From Acidimicrobiia bacterium (GTDB taxonomy: Bacteria; Actinomycetota; Acidimicrobiia; Acidimicrobiales; Bin134): a stretch of DNA of 59,328 nt. The translations under genes were made by a program, and so were the position numbers. The notes beneath the pieces are model-generated. The model ran no database searches. It was not told where the DNA came from and worked only from the letters and a program-made list of their open reading frames with translations. Positions 23,668-32,960 of the stretch are shown in pieces (positions within the stretch are counted from its first letter, which is position 1; every line of letters begins with the position of its first letter). The stretch is taken from NCBI GenBank assembly GCA_022825005.1, contig JAJDYU010000028.1:1-59328 (forward strand), read 5' to 3'.

Positions 23668-24924
23668 ATGGGCATGATGTCATCGCCGCGCCATTGGGAC
23701 GAGGAGGCTTACGAGTCTAGGCAGGCGGGCCCGGAGGATGATCCCGCCTGCGTTTTTCGGGCGTTTATCCCCCACCCGATAGCCGACTGGGACGTCGAGA
23801 TGGACGGCGAGTGCGTCGAGAGGGTGATGGTGGCGGAGGAAGCGATACGCCGCCTAGGCGACGAATGCGGCGACGCGACAGCGCTGCCCGCCGAATGGCT
23901 TGTTCGCCGAGCCGAGAGCACAGCGTCTAGCACCATCGAGGGCGTCCACCCGTCGGCGCGACGGCTGGCACGGGCCGAGGCTCAGCTTGGGCTATTCGGT
24001 GAGCAGCCCCGCCCCAACGATCTGGAGGCCTTGCGAAATGTCAATGCCTTCGATCACGCGCTGGAAATCGCCGTCGAAAACAGGCCGCTCACAGTGGAGG
24101 ACATTGCGTCGGTCCACCGAGAGCTCATGGAAGACGACCCCTCGGCCGGGAAATTCAGAGCAAAGCAAAACTGGGTCGGGCTGGGCAGTCTCTGGTCGAC
24201 GCCACTGACCGCCTCTTATATCCCTCCGCCTTCCGACACCGTTCATGCGCTGATGAGCGATCTCATCGAGCGGGTCAACCGGGGCAAGGGTCACCCGATT
24301 GTGGAAATGGCCGTCGTTCACGCCCAATTCGAGATGATCCACCCGTTCGGAGACGGGAACGGGCGCACGGGCCGGGCACTGATACAGATGATGCTCCAGC
24401 GAAGCCGGCTATCCCCGCCCTGCACTCTGCCGATCAGCTCTGCCCTCGCTCTCCGCAAGGACGACTACATCGCCGCTTTGGAGCAGGCCAGCGTTGTGGC
24501 GCAGCCCGACGACCCGGCGAGGTCGCTTGCGATCCGCCCGTGGATCGCCCTCGCAGCTGATTCGGTGAGCGAAGCGGTGTCCTACGCCAGGCACCTCATC
24601 AAACAGGTGGCGGCCATAAGGCAGGGTTGGTTGAGCATGGTCACAGCCGGAGGCCGCCCCAGCAAGCCCGGCATGAGGCTGATCGACCAACTCCCCGCGC
24701 ATCCTGTCCTGAACGCAGAGAAGGCGGCTGAACTGCTGGGAGCTTCCTGGAGGACTGGGGCCCGTGCCCTGGCACAACTCGAGCAAGCAGGCGTCCTCGT
24801 GCAGCGCAGCGCGGGCCGCCGTAACCGCGTATATGAAGCCGAGGCGATCACCGCCGCCTTCTCAGCCGCCACCGACCTGTCGCCCGTCCACTTCGAGCAA
24901 GGCCCGCCATACGGCAAACTCTGA
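23668..24924 (+). CDS. Fic family protein (class II, self-inhibited AMPylase type)
   Basis: Fic enzymes transfer AMP or another nucleotide part onto target proteins. This 418-aa protein has the full catalytic motif HPFGDGNGRTGR (residues 225-236) and, upstream, the inhibitory helix motif SSTIEG (87-92, Glu91), which makes it a class II Fic with its antitoxin-like element built in. An N-terminal Fic_N-like region comes first. The C-terminal part (about 345-405) is a winged-helix-like domain (NAEKAAELLGASWRTGARAL) found in many such proteins. ATG 23668 is preceded by GGGGAG at about 23655. There is no partner antitoxin gene. The upstream AT-rich repeats and gene remnant suggest an acquired gene with its own control. 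Targets are unknown. Confidence 0.95.
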   Translation: MGMMSSPRHWDEEAYESRQAGPEDDPACVFRAFIPHPIADWDVEMDGECVERVMVAEEAIRRLGDECGDATALPAEWLVRRAESTASSTIEGVHPSARRLARAEAQLGLFGEQPRPNDLEALRNVNAFDHALEIAVENRPLTVEDIASVHRELMEDDPSAGKFRAKQNWVGLGSLWSTPLTASYIPPPSDTVHALMSDLIERVNRGKGHPIVEMAVVHAQFEMIHPFGDGNGRTGRALIQMMLQRSRLSPPCTLPISSALALRKDDYIAALEQASVVAQPDDPARSLAIRPWIALAADSVSEAVSYARHLIKQVAAIRQGWLSMVTAGGRPSKPGMRLIDQLPAHPVLNAEKAAELLGASWRTGARALAQLEQAGVLVQRSAGRRNRVYEAEAITAAFSAATDLSPVHFEQGPPYGKL

Positions 24925-24970
24925 TCTCCCGCAGCCGGGGCGGGCCCAGGGCATCGACTAACTACCCGTG

Positions 24971-24981
24971 TTACCTGGTAA
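24971..24981. promoter_or_regulatory. short palindrome before ppc
   Basis: TTACC-T-GGTAA is a perfect 11-bp palindrome in the 125-bp gap between fic and the PEP carboxylase gene. A TAGAAT box at 25029-25034 could be the -10 of ppc. Both are short and may be chance. Confidence 0.25.
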
Positions 24982-25049
24982 ATGTGGTGGACACTTCACC
25001 GGGACCAAGGCAATTGGAGCCCGGTCAGTAGAATGGACGTCTGAATTCC

Positions 25050-27774
25050 ATGGTGCCGGCTGACGAACTCGACCAAATCGACTCCGCGCTTCGCAACGAC
25101 ATCAGGCGTCTGGGCACTCAACTGGGAAATGCCCTGGTGCGCCAGCACGGCCCTGAGTTGCTTGAGCGCGTGGAGCGGGTGCGGGCCATGGCAAGGGGCC
25201 TGCGACGCGACGAGGAGTCGGGCGCCGCATTGGCCGAGGTTCTTGACGACGTTGATGTTGTCGAGGCAATCCAGCTGGTGAGGGCTTTCACGGTCTATTT
25301 CCATTTGGCCAATACCGCCGAACAGGTGCACCGCGTGGAAGACCTGAATGCCGCCGGCCTAGCTGGCAGCCTCCGCTTTGCTGATGCGGTGGACAAGCTC
25401 TTGGATCTGGGTTTCGACGAGGCCGAGATCGTGGCTGCCACTCGGCACGCAGACCTCCGCCCGGTGTTCACCGCCCATCCCACCGAGGCCTCCCGCCGGT
25501 CGATCCTCGACAAGCTCACCGAGATCGCCGTCCTCATCGAGCGCCGGGGGGAGAGCGGCTGTGGACCGGGCGACCAGAGCAGGATCGACCGCCGGATCGA
25601 TGAGCTGATCGACGCCATCTGGCAGACCGACGAGCTCCGCCGGGAGAGGCCTGATCCGGTGGATGAGGCCAGGTCCATTCTCTACTTCCTCACGGAGATT
25701 GCCTCTGACGGCGTCCCCGAACTTCTTGACGACGTCGATGCTGTGCTCAGGGCCATCGGAGGATCGCTCGATGGGCCGCAAGTGCCGGTTCGGTTCGGCT
25801 CTTGGGTGGGAGGCGATCGCGATGGCAATCCAAATGTCACCCCCGAAACGACGCTCGAAGTGCTGGACTTCCAGCGAGGTCGGGCGCTGCGATTGCTGGT
25901 GGCCGAGATTGAGGAGCTGTCCTCGGAGCTGTCGGTGAGCACTGCGGTCACTGGCATAACAGAGGACATGCAGGCTCAACTTGATGCCGACCGCGAGGCG
26001 TTTCCCGATGTCGTTTCCCGGTTCAGCAAGCTGAGCGCCGGCGAGCCCTATCGCCTGCGCTGCTCAGTGATCCATCAGCGCCTCTTGGAGGCGATTGAGG
26101 AGCCGCCTGGGACGAGGGCCTATGGGGTGCCTGAGGAGATGGAGGTCGATTTGGCGGTCATGTCCCGGTCACTGGAAGCCAATGGGGGGTCTCTGCTGGC
26201 CCGAGGTCGCCTCGCCCGGGTGCGGAGAATCCTGGCTATGGTCGGTTTCCATCTCGCCGTCCTCGATATCCGAGAGAACGCTGCGGCTCACCATCAGGCT
26301 CTCGGGGAGCTTTTTGCCGAGTTGGGCACACCATACGGAACCCTGTCACGTCACAACCGAATTGCCTTGCTGGCCTCAGAGCTGGATAGCCGCCGCCCGC
26401 TGGCTCCACCCGCGGGGTCGGACGCGCAAGGCTCGCTTGCTCTGTTCGCTGCCCTTCGCCACGCCCTCGACCAGCACGGCGACGGGGTCATCGAGAGCTA
26501 CATCGTGTCGATGACCCAGGGGGTAGACGACGTGTTGGCCCCCGCCGTATTGGCCCGCGAAGTCGGTTTGGTAGACATCCCCAGCGGAATCGCCCGCCTC
26601 GGGTTCGTGCCGCTGTCAGAGACCATTGAAGATCTACGTGGTGTCGGCACCATGCTCCGAGAACTCTTCGCGGTGCCTGCTTACCGGCGGCTGGTTGAGA
26701 TCAGGGGCGATGTGCAGGAGGTAATGGTCGGATACTCAGATTCCAACAAGGACGGTGGGATCACGACCTCGCAGTGGGAGATTCACAAGGCGCTTCGAGA
26801 GATCGCCGACGTTTCGGCCCATACAGGGATCAGGGTTGTGGTGTTCCACGGTCGGGGAGGCACAGTGGGGCGAAGGGGGAGGGCCCACCAACGCGGCCAT
26901 CTTGTCGCAGCCGGCCGGGGTAGTGGACGGAGCAGTCAAGATCACCGAACAAGGAGAAGTGATCGCCGACAAGTACGGGCTGCCCCGACTGGCCCAGCGC
27001 AACCTCGATTTGGCCCTGTCTGCGGTGGTGGAGGCCACGGTCGCCCACCGGCATCCCCGTCACGGCCATGGTGGTATCGAAGCGTGGAATGACGTTATGG
27101 AGCTCATGTCAGACCGGGCCTACCAGACGTACCGAGGTCTGCTCGACACCCCTGGATTCGTGGAGTACTTCCAGACCTCGACTCCGGTGGAGGAGTTGGC
27201 CGCTATGAACATCGGCTCGCGACCAGCCCGACGTTCGGGCGCTGAGGCTGGGATGGACGATCTGCGGGCCATTCCCTGGGTGTTCGGCTGGACCCAGTCG
27301 CGCCAGATCATCCCCGGGTGGTTCGGAGTGGGCACCGCATTAGAGGCGGCACAGCAGGCTGGCTTCGGAGAACAGCTTCAGACCATGTACCAGGATTGGC
27401 AGTTCTTCCGCACGTTCGTCTCCAACGTTGAAATGACCCTGGTGAAGACTGATCTTGCCATTGCCCGTCACTACGTCAACCGCCTGGTCGCCCCCGAACT
27501 CCACCACTTCTTCGACACCATCGCCGAAGAGCACGACCTGACCGTGGCCCACATCGCCAAGTTGGCCGGCGGCGACCTTCTCAATGACCTTCCGGTGCTG
27601 AAGCGAACCTTGGCGGTGCGCGACGCATATCTGGACCCCATCAGCGTCTTGCAGGTTGAGCTATTGGCCCGGTCGCGAGCCGGAGCCGATGCGCCCGATG
27701 ACGCCCGGCGCATTCAGCGGGCCCTGCTGTTGACGGTAAACGGCATCGCCGCCGGTCTCCGCAACACGGGCTGA
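25050..27774 (+). pseudogene. ppc: phosphoenolpyruvate carboxylase, with a one-base frameshift
   Basis: PEP carboxylase makes oxaloacetate from PEP and bicarbonate and refills the TCA cycle. The two frames together give about 907 aa, the normal size. Landmarks are FTAHPTEASRRS (catalytic His), WVGGDRDGNPNVTPE, GYSDSNKDGG, the mobile loop FHGRGGTVGR-GGGPTNAA, and the C-terminal GLRNTG that closes the active site. The frame breaks inside the catalytic loop: the codons after GTVGR read GRAHQ unless one A of CGAAGGGGGA (26871-26880) is removed. The remainder continues perfectly to the TGA at 27772-27774. Because both halves are fully conserved and the break is next to a G-run, a sequencing or assembly error is more likely than decay. 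The start is ATG 25050. Confidence 0.93.
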
Positions 27775-27793
27775 GCTGGGCAGCCGGCTTGCT

Positions 27794-27830
27794 CTCGGTT
27801 TTCCCTGTCGGGGGATATACGAAAAGCGAG
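27794..27830. terminator. bidirectional terminator-like hairpin between ppc and the EtfD-like gene
   Basis: CTCGGTTTTC (27794-27803) pairs with GAAAAGCGAG (27821-27830), nine of ten positions, with a further inner CCC/GGG pairing. It lies in the 59-bp gap between two convergent stop codons. The T and A runs lie within the arms, which suits termination in both directions. Confidence 0.5.
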
Positions 27831-27833
27831 TAG

Positions 27834-30485
27834 CTAGTCGGCTTCTTCGCGCTCGGCGATAAGCGCAGCGGCTTGGGTGGGCCACTTCCACTTGCTGATG
27901 CGACCGGGGATCTCCAGGGCGGCTTCGAGGTCGCGCACCCCGGCCTCGTCAAGGGCGGCCATGTCCTCGTAGGTGACGATCCCGTGCTCAGGCAGGGCCC
28001 GGGCCAGGGTGGGATCGGTCCCCATGATGCGGGTGAAGTCATCCGGCTGGCGGGTGGGGGCGGCGGGCTCAGCCGCAGGCGCAACTGCCTCGGGCTCGGG
28101 TTCGGGTTCAGGTTCAGGCTCAGCTTCGGCTTCGGGAGCCGGTGCCTGCTCGGGATCGACGGCCGGAGCCGCCTCCTCAGTTGCGGTCTCTGCTTCAACC
28201 GCGGCTTCAATCGCCTCTGACACCTGGGGTTCGGCTATGGCCACGGCGGAGGCCGCGGGAGCCGCCGAGCGGATGGTGAGCAGTTCGGATTGGCGGGCTT
28301 CTTCTACGGCAGCGTCGCGGTTTTCCAGGGCCTCCAGCAGGTGCATGGAGATGTCGCCCACCACTACGTCGTCGTCGGCGCCCTCGGCCTTGATGCCGTC
28401 GTCGATCATGATGTAGCAGAACGGGCAGGCGGTGGCGATCCGGTCGGCCCCGGTGGCCAGCAGCTCTTGCGAGCGCTCCACGTTCACCTGTTTGCCGATG
28501 GTCTCCTCCATCCACATGCGAGCCCCGCCCGCCCCGCAGCACATGCCCTTGGTGCCGTTGCGCTCGGCCTCCACCACCTCGACGCCGCCCAGTGAGCCCA
28601 CCACTCGGCGGGGGGCCAGGTACACGTCGTTGTGGCGGCCCAGGTAGCAGGAGTCGTGGTAAACCACCCGCTCGTCGAGACGGGCGCCGGTCATGTCGAG
28701 GCGTCCGTCGTCGATTAGCGCCTCCAGGAACTGGGTGTGGTGGACCACCTCGTAGTGCCCGCCGAGCTGGGGGTACTCGTTGGCCAGGGTGTTGAAGCAG
28801 TGGGGACACTGCGTGACGATCTTCTTGACACCCATCTCGTTGAGGGTCTCGATGTTCTGCATGGCCAGCATCTGGAAGATGTACTCGTTGCCCGAGCGCC
28901 GGGCCGGGTCGCCGGTGCAGTTCTCGGCCGGCCCCAGGATGGAGAAGCTGATCCCGGCTCGCTGGAGCAGCTTGGCCACCGCCTGGGTCACCTTGCGGTT
29001 CTTGTCGTCGAACGATCCGGCACAGCCCACCCAGTAGAGGTACTCGGACTCCAGCGGGTCGCCGCCGTCGAGCACCGCGATGCCCTCGAACTCGGTAGCC
29101 CAGGCGCCGCGGTCGCCTTGGGACATGCCCCACGGATTCCCCGAGTTCTCCATCGACCGATAGGCCTGGCCGAGCTCGGTGGGGAAGTCGGACTCCATGA
29201 GCGACAAATATCGGCGCATGTCGAGGATCTTGTCGAGGATCTCGATGTTCACCGGGCAGATCTCGTCGCACGCCTTGCAGGAGGTGCACGCCCAGATCTC
29301 CTCGCCGGTGATCCGCTCGAACAAAGAGTTGGCCTCCACCTTGATCTCCGGAACTGTGCCCAGCGGCGGCGTGGTGGCTGGCTCGCCGGTGGCGGCCATG
29401 ACCTCGCCGGTCTTGAGCACGATCTCCCGGGGGTCGAGGGGCTTGCCGGTGGCGTGGGCGGGGCAAACCGACGTGCAGCGCCCGCACATGGTGCAGGCGT
29501 CGGTGTCTAGCAACTGCTTCCAGGTGAAGTCTTCCACGGTGGCTGCCCCGAACGACTCCAGGTCGGTCTCCATCAGATTGGGCATGGGCTTCATGGCCCC
29601 CTTGGGCCGGTCTTTGTCCCGCAGGTACATGTTCAGCGGCGAGGTGACCATGTGGCGCAACATGGTGATGGGCAGCAGCACCAAGAAGGCCACAAAGGCG
29701 ATCACGTGTCCGGCCCACCAGAACTGGTGCCAGTGGTCGAGGCCCTCGAGGCCCCGCATCTGGGTGGCCACTTGGTAGCCGAGCACCGACCACTTCTCGA
29801 AGTCGGGCACCCCGTGGTCGGCGATGCGGAATACTTCGGCGCCGAATCCGGTGACGCCGATGGCGAAGAACGTGCCCAAGATCACCGCGTGCTCGGGCCG
29901 CGACTTGATGCGGATGCGGTAGGGGCGCAGTCGCCGGGGGCCGTAACGGCGCACGATGGCCCACATCACCCCGACCAGGAAGATGGCCCCGGCGATGTCG
30001 CCCACCGCGGAGTACACCTGATAGATCCGGCCGTGGAGGAACTTGGCCCCGTCGGGGAGCTGCTCGTCGATCTCCAGGGTGGTGGTGACCCCCAGCAAGA
30101 TGATGAACCCCACGTAGATCATGGAGTGCATGATCCCGGCGCCGGGCTCTCGCAAAAGGGTGCGCATGTACATGCCCCGACGGAGGTCCTCAAGGCGGGT
30201 CTTGGCATTGGCCAGGGTGGTGCGGCGGTTGTCGGGACCGCCCCGCTCCCAGTTCTTCACCCTCTTGGCAAACTCCCAGGAGGCCCACACCAAGAAAATT
30301 GGGATGATGGTGTAGAAGGCCGCCTTCCACCCGTTGGGGATGTTCTCCCACGGATGGCGGGTGATCTCCGCCGGGTTCTTGAACTCGGTAACAGCCGAGG
30401 CGATGCCCGAGGCGATTGTGAAAGCGGCGAAGCCCAGCCCAAGGCCGAGCACGATGTGGAAGGGACGCAAGCGCTTCGGGTCCAT
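27834..30485 (-). CDS. EtfD-like membrane Fe-S electron-transfer protein (ETF:quinone oxidoreductase type)
   Basis: This 883-aa protein combines an N-terminal membrane part (about six helices between residues 8 and 280, NarI-like), two [4Fe-4S] motifs (CTMCGRCTSVC at 331-341 and CTSCKACDEIC at 400-410) and two CCG/heterodisulfide-reductase domains (GCAGSFDD to NCTGDPARR, then HDSCYLGRHNDVY and MCCGAGGARMW). This is the layout of mycobacterial EtfD (Rv0338c), which moves electrons from ETF to menaquinone in fatty acid oxidation. After about residue 745 comes an Ala/Glu/Pro-rich tail (EPEPEPEPEPEA) and a small helical domain (HGIVTYEDMAALDEAGVRDL) resembling a helix-hairpin-helix module, not expected in EtfD. 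It is divergent from the ammonium transporter. It would serve the many acyl-CoA dehydrogenases in this window. Confidence 0.9.
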   Translation of the reverse strand: MDPKRLRPFHIVLGLGLGFAAFTIASGIASAVTEFKNPAEITRHPWENIPNGWKAAFYTIIPIFLVWASWEFAKRVKNWERGGPDNRRTTLANAKTRLEDLRRGMYMRTLLREPGAGIMHSMIYVGFIILLGVTTTLEIDEQLPDGAKFLHGRIYQVYSAVGDIAGAIFLVGVMWAIVRRYGPRRLRPYRIRIKSRPEHAVILGTFFAIGVTGFGAEVFRIADHGVPDFEKWSVLGYQVATQMRGLEGLDHWHQFWWAGHVIAFVAFLVLLPITMLRHMVTSPLNMYLRDKDRPKGAMKPMPNLMETDLESFGAATVEDFTWKQLLDTDACTMCGRCTSVCPAHATGKPLDPREIVLKTGEVMAATGEPATTPPLGTVPEIKVEANSLFERITGEEIWACTSCKACDEICPVNIEILDKILDMRRYLSLMESDFPTELGQAYRSMENSGNPWGMSQGDRGAWATEFEGIAVLDGGDPLESEYLYWVGCAGSFDDKNRKVTQAVAKLLQRAGISFSILGPAENCTGDPARRSGNEYIFQMLAMQNIETLNEMGVKKIVTQCPHCFNTLANEYPQLGGHYEVVHHTQFLEALIDDGRLDMTGARLDERVVYHDSCYLGRHNDVYLAPRRVVGSLGGVEVVEAERNGTKGMCCGAGGARMWMEETIGKQVNVERSQELLATGADRIATACPFCYIMIDDGIKAEGADDDVVVGDISMHLLEALENRDAAVEEARQSELLTIRSAAPAASAVAIAEPQVSEAIEAAVEAETATEEAAPAVDPEQAPAPEAEAEPEPEPEPEPEAVAPAAEPAAPTRQPDDFTRIMGTDPTLARALPEHGIVTYEDMAALDEAGVRDLEAALEIPGRISKWKWPTQAAALIAEREEAD

Positions 30486-30617
30486 GGCGACCCCAACCTA
30501 GTGGCCGACACTGCCCGATTCCGTACTCAAACTGGCACTACGAGATGGGCGAAGCCTGCTTGAAGTTCACAGCGCAGAAACAATCGTGAAACTTGGACTT
30601 CCTAGCTTGTCTGCGAT

Positions 30618-30653
30618 TGCACCGGGGCCGCAGTGGCGCGGGTGCAGCCCGCG
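30618..30653 (+). promoter_or_regulatory. two mutually exclusive hairpins in the amt leader
   Basis: Hairpin A pairs CGCGGG (30637-30642) with CCCGCG (30648-30653), perfect, loop TGCAG. Hairpin B pairs TGCACC (30618-30623) with GGTGCA (30641-30646). They share the same bases, so only one can form. They lie just before the ribosome-binding site GAAGGAGG (30656-30663). Confidence 0.35.
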
Positions 30654-30673
30654 GCGAAGGAGGGCCGTCAATC

Positions 30674-32038
30674 ATGAGAAGGAAATTCGGAATAGGAGCA
30701 CTGATTGCCGCGGTAACGGTGCTCATTGGGGCTGTTCCCGCAGCAGCCCAAGACGGCGGCGCCGAGGCCGTGCAAGTCGTGTTGGACAACCTCTGGGTGT
30801 TCATCGCCGGAATCCTGGTGTTCTTGATGCAGGCCGGTTTCGGCATGGTCGAGGCCGGGATGACCCGGGCCAAGAACGTCGGCAACATCATGGCCAAGAA
30901 CCTGGCCGACATGTGCATCGGCGCGCTGGCCTTCTTCGCGTTCGGCTACGGCATCGCCTTCGGCACCGACGGCGGGTCGCTGATCGGCACCGACGGTTTT
31001 TTCTTGAGCGGCACATTCACCACGTTCGGCGACGGGCTCAGCACTCCCACCTTCTTCTTCTTCCAGGTGGTGTTCGCGGCCACTGCGGTGACCATTGCCT
31101 CCGGAGCCATGGCAGAGCGCACCAAGTTCACCGCCTATCTGGTTTTCAGCTTCTTCATGACCGCGCTGATCTACCCAGTGGTGGTTCACTCCTTCTGGCA
31201 CGGCGACGGTCTGCTGTCTGATCTGAAGATCGGCGACGCCCGGTTCGGGGACTTCGCCGGTTCCACCATCGTGCACAGCACCGGCGGCTGGGCCGCCCTG
31301 ATGGGTGCGCTATTCCTCGGACCCCGCATCGGCAAGTACGACGAGAACGGAAATCCCAGGGCCATGCCCGGCCACAACATCGCCTTCGTGGTGCTGGGCG
31401 TGTTCATCCTGTGGTTCGGCTGGTTTGGATTCAATCCCGGCTCAGAGCTGGCCGCGGATGACTTTGTGATGCGGGCTGCGGTGACCACGCTGTTGGCTGC
31501 GGCCGCCGGAGGGGTAACCGCCGGGACGGTCATTTGGCGCAAAGCGGGCAAGCTGGATGTGGCCATGACCGGCAACGGTGTGCTGGCCGGCCTCGTGGGC
31601 ATTACCGCCGGCACCGGCACAATGAACCCCCTGGGCGCAGTGGTTACCGGTGCTATCGCCGGGGTAATCGTGGTGTACTCGGTGCTGTTCTTCGACCGGG
31701 TCCGCATCGACGACCCGGTGGGGGCCATCTCTGTCCACGGCGTATGCGGTGTGTGGGGGACTCTCGCAGTAGGCCTGTTCTCCCGCTATGACGATGCGTT
31801 CGTGGGCCAGGACAATGCCGGTCTCTTTTACGGCGGAGGCATCGACCAGCTGGTAGTGCAGCTCATCGGTGTGGTGCTGGTGTTCGTCTGGGTGACGGTC
31901 ACCACCGGCATCCTGTTCGCCGTCATGAAGAAGACGATGGGTCTGCGGGTGTCTCGTGAGGAAGAGATCGGTGGTCTCGACCTCCATGAGCACGGTGTTC
32001 CCGGCTACGGCCCGGACACCTCCGCTTCTGTGGGCTGA
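30674..32038 (+). CDS. amt: ammonium transporter (Amt family)
   Basis: This is a 454-aa ammonium channel. The start is ATG 30674, ten bases after GAAGGAGG; it begins with a cleavable-looking signal peptide ending VPAAAQDGG. The pore landmarks are the twin-His positions STIVHSTGGWAALMGALFLG and GAISVHGVCGVWGTLAVG, plus FGMVEAGMTRAKNVGNIM in helix 2 and FGWFGFNPGSEL. Eleven helices fit. No glnB/glnK follows, which is unusual since Amt genes are often paired with a PII gene; the next gene is phosphoglycerate mutase on the other strand. The 188-bp upstream gap holds alternative hairpins that may adjust translation. High-affinity ammonium uptake suits a nitrogen-poor, for example marine, habitat. 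Confidence 0.96.
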   Translation: MRRKFGIGALIAAVTVLIGAVPAAAQDGGAEAVQVVLDNLWVFIAGILVFLMQAGFGMVEAGMTRAKNVGNIMAKNLADMCIGALAFFAFGYGIAFGTDGGSLIGTDGFFLSGTFTTFGDGLSTPTFFFFQVVFAATAVTIASGAMAERTKFTAYLVFSFFMTALIYPVVVHSFWHGDGLLSDLKIGDARFGDFAGSTIVHSTGGWAALMGALFLGPRIGKYDENGNPRAMPGHNIAFVVLGVFILWFGWFGFNPGSELAADDFVMRAAVTTLLAAAAGGVTAGTVIWRKAGKLDVAMTGNGVLAGLVGITAGTGTMNPLGAVVTGAIAGVIVVYSVLFFDRVRIDDPVGAISVHGVCGVWGTLAVGLFSRYDDAFVGQDNAGLFYGGGIDQLVVQLIGVVLVFVWVTVTTGILFAVMKKTMGLRVSREEEIGGLDLHEHGVPGYGPDTSASVG

Positions 32039-32061
32039 TACTCCTACAGCCCGACAGGCGC

Positions 32062-32820
32062 TCAGCCCGCTTGTTTGGCCACCGCCGCGGCCGCTTCGGC
32101 TGCCGCGGCGGGGTCGAGCGAGCGGGCGAGCGTCGCCTTGGCCTCGAGAGGCATCATGTCGGACCCCAGCTCATAGGCCAAGGGCATGCCGGTGGGGATG
32201 TTGAGCTCGGCGATGGAGTCGTCGTCGATCCGGTCGAGGTGCTTGGCCAGGGCCCGCAGGCTGTTGCCGTGGGCGGCGACCAGCACCACCTGGCCGGACC
32301 GCAAGTCCGGGACAATCTCCTCGTGCCAGTAGGGCATCAGCCGCTCCACCACATCGGCTAGGCACTCGCTCTTGGGCAGCAGCTCCGGTGGAATGTGGGC
32401 GTAGCGGGGATCGGTGTTGGGGTTCCAGGGGTTGTCGTCGGAAATGGGCGGTGGCGGCGTGCGATACCCCCGGCGCCAGGCGTAGAGCTGGTCTTCGCCA
32501 TAGCGCTCCCGGGTTTCGGCCTTGTCCAGTCCGGTTAGGTCGCCGTAGTGGCGCTCGTTCAGCCGCCAGTGCCGCTTCACCGGCACTCCAGATCGGTTCA
32601 TCTCAGCCAAAGCCAGCTCGACGGTGCGGATGGCGCGGGTTTGCACCGAGGTGTGCACGACGTCGGGCAGCAGTCCGGCCTTGGCCAGGGCAACACCGCC
32701 GGCTCGGGCCTCGGCCTCTCCCTTCGGAGTCAGATCGCAGTCGAACCAACCGGTGAACTGGTTGGAGGCATTCCACTGGCTCTGTCCATGGCGTAGCAGG
32801 ATCAGGATCGAGGGGTTCAC
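32062..32820 (-). CDS. gpmA: 2,3-bisphosphoglycerate-dependent phosphoglycerate mutase
   Basis: This 252-aa glycolytic enzyme interconverts 3- and 2-phosphoglycerate. The catalytic histidine is in [10 protein letters not shown]. Other conserved parts are [24 protein letters not shown] (active-site Glu), YRTPPPPI and [11 protein letters not shown] with the second His. The start is GTG 32820. The C-terminus is Ala-rich ([16 protein letters not shown]), beyond the usual core. It is divergent from dnaK with a 140-bp gap that holds the HAIR-like operator and converges on amt. Length and motifs are normal. Confidence 0.96.
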   Translation of the reverse strand: MNPSILILLRHGQSQWNASNQFTGWFDCDLTPKGEAEARAGGVALAKAGLLPDVVHTSVQTRAIRTVELALAEMNRSGVPVKRHWRLNERHYGDLTGLDKAETRERYGEDQLYAWRRGYRTPPPPISDDNPWNPNTDPRYAHIPPELLPKSECLADVVERLMPYWHEEIVPDLRSGQVVLVAAHGNSLRALAKHLDRIDDDSIAELNIPTGMPLAYELGSDMMPLEAKATLARSLDPAAAAEAAAAVAKQAG

Positions 32821-32844
32821 TCCGGGCAGCGTAGCGGGTCATAC

Positions 32845-32865
32845 CCTTAGTGGAGACCACTCAAG
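32845..32865. promoter_or_regulatory. HAIR-like HspR operator before dnaK
   Basis: CCTTAGT-N7-ACTCAAG matches the HAIR consensus CTTGAGT-N7-ACTCAAG at 5 of 7 bases on the left and 7 of 7 on the right, with exact spacing. The hspR gene is the last gene of this operon, so autoregulated heat-shock repression is expected. TTGGGA (32868-32873) with TAGCCT 17 bases on is a possible promoter. Confidence 0.7.
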
Positions 32866-32960
32866 TTTTGGGATATGACGATTTGAAGGGTAGCCTGGCA
32901 ATAGAAAATAATTCTGGCAAAACCCAGACAATCAACCAGACAAACAAGGAGTCAATAACG

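Noticed and set aside
24952..25049. Origin or attachment site near the TTACCTGGTAA palindrome
   Set aside because: There is no tRNA, integrase, DnaA-box cluster or matching second copy in the window.
28040..28200. GGTTCAGGCTC-type short repeats
   Set aside because: These encode the Pro/Glu tail of the EtfD-like protein and are in frame throughout.
29652..30563. Plus-strand frame of 303 aa opposite the EtfD-like gene
   Set aside because: Low-complexity His/Gly/Val sequence typical of antisense frames in GC-rich DNA; the minus strand has clear membrane helices and Fe-S motifs.
30601..30663. Known riboswitch before amt
   Set aside because: The length is short and no known aptamer pattern is recognised; only alternative hairpins are visible.
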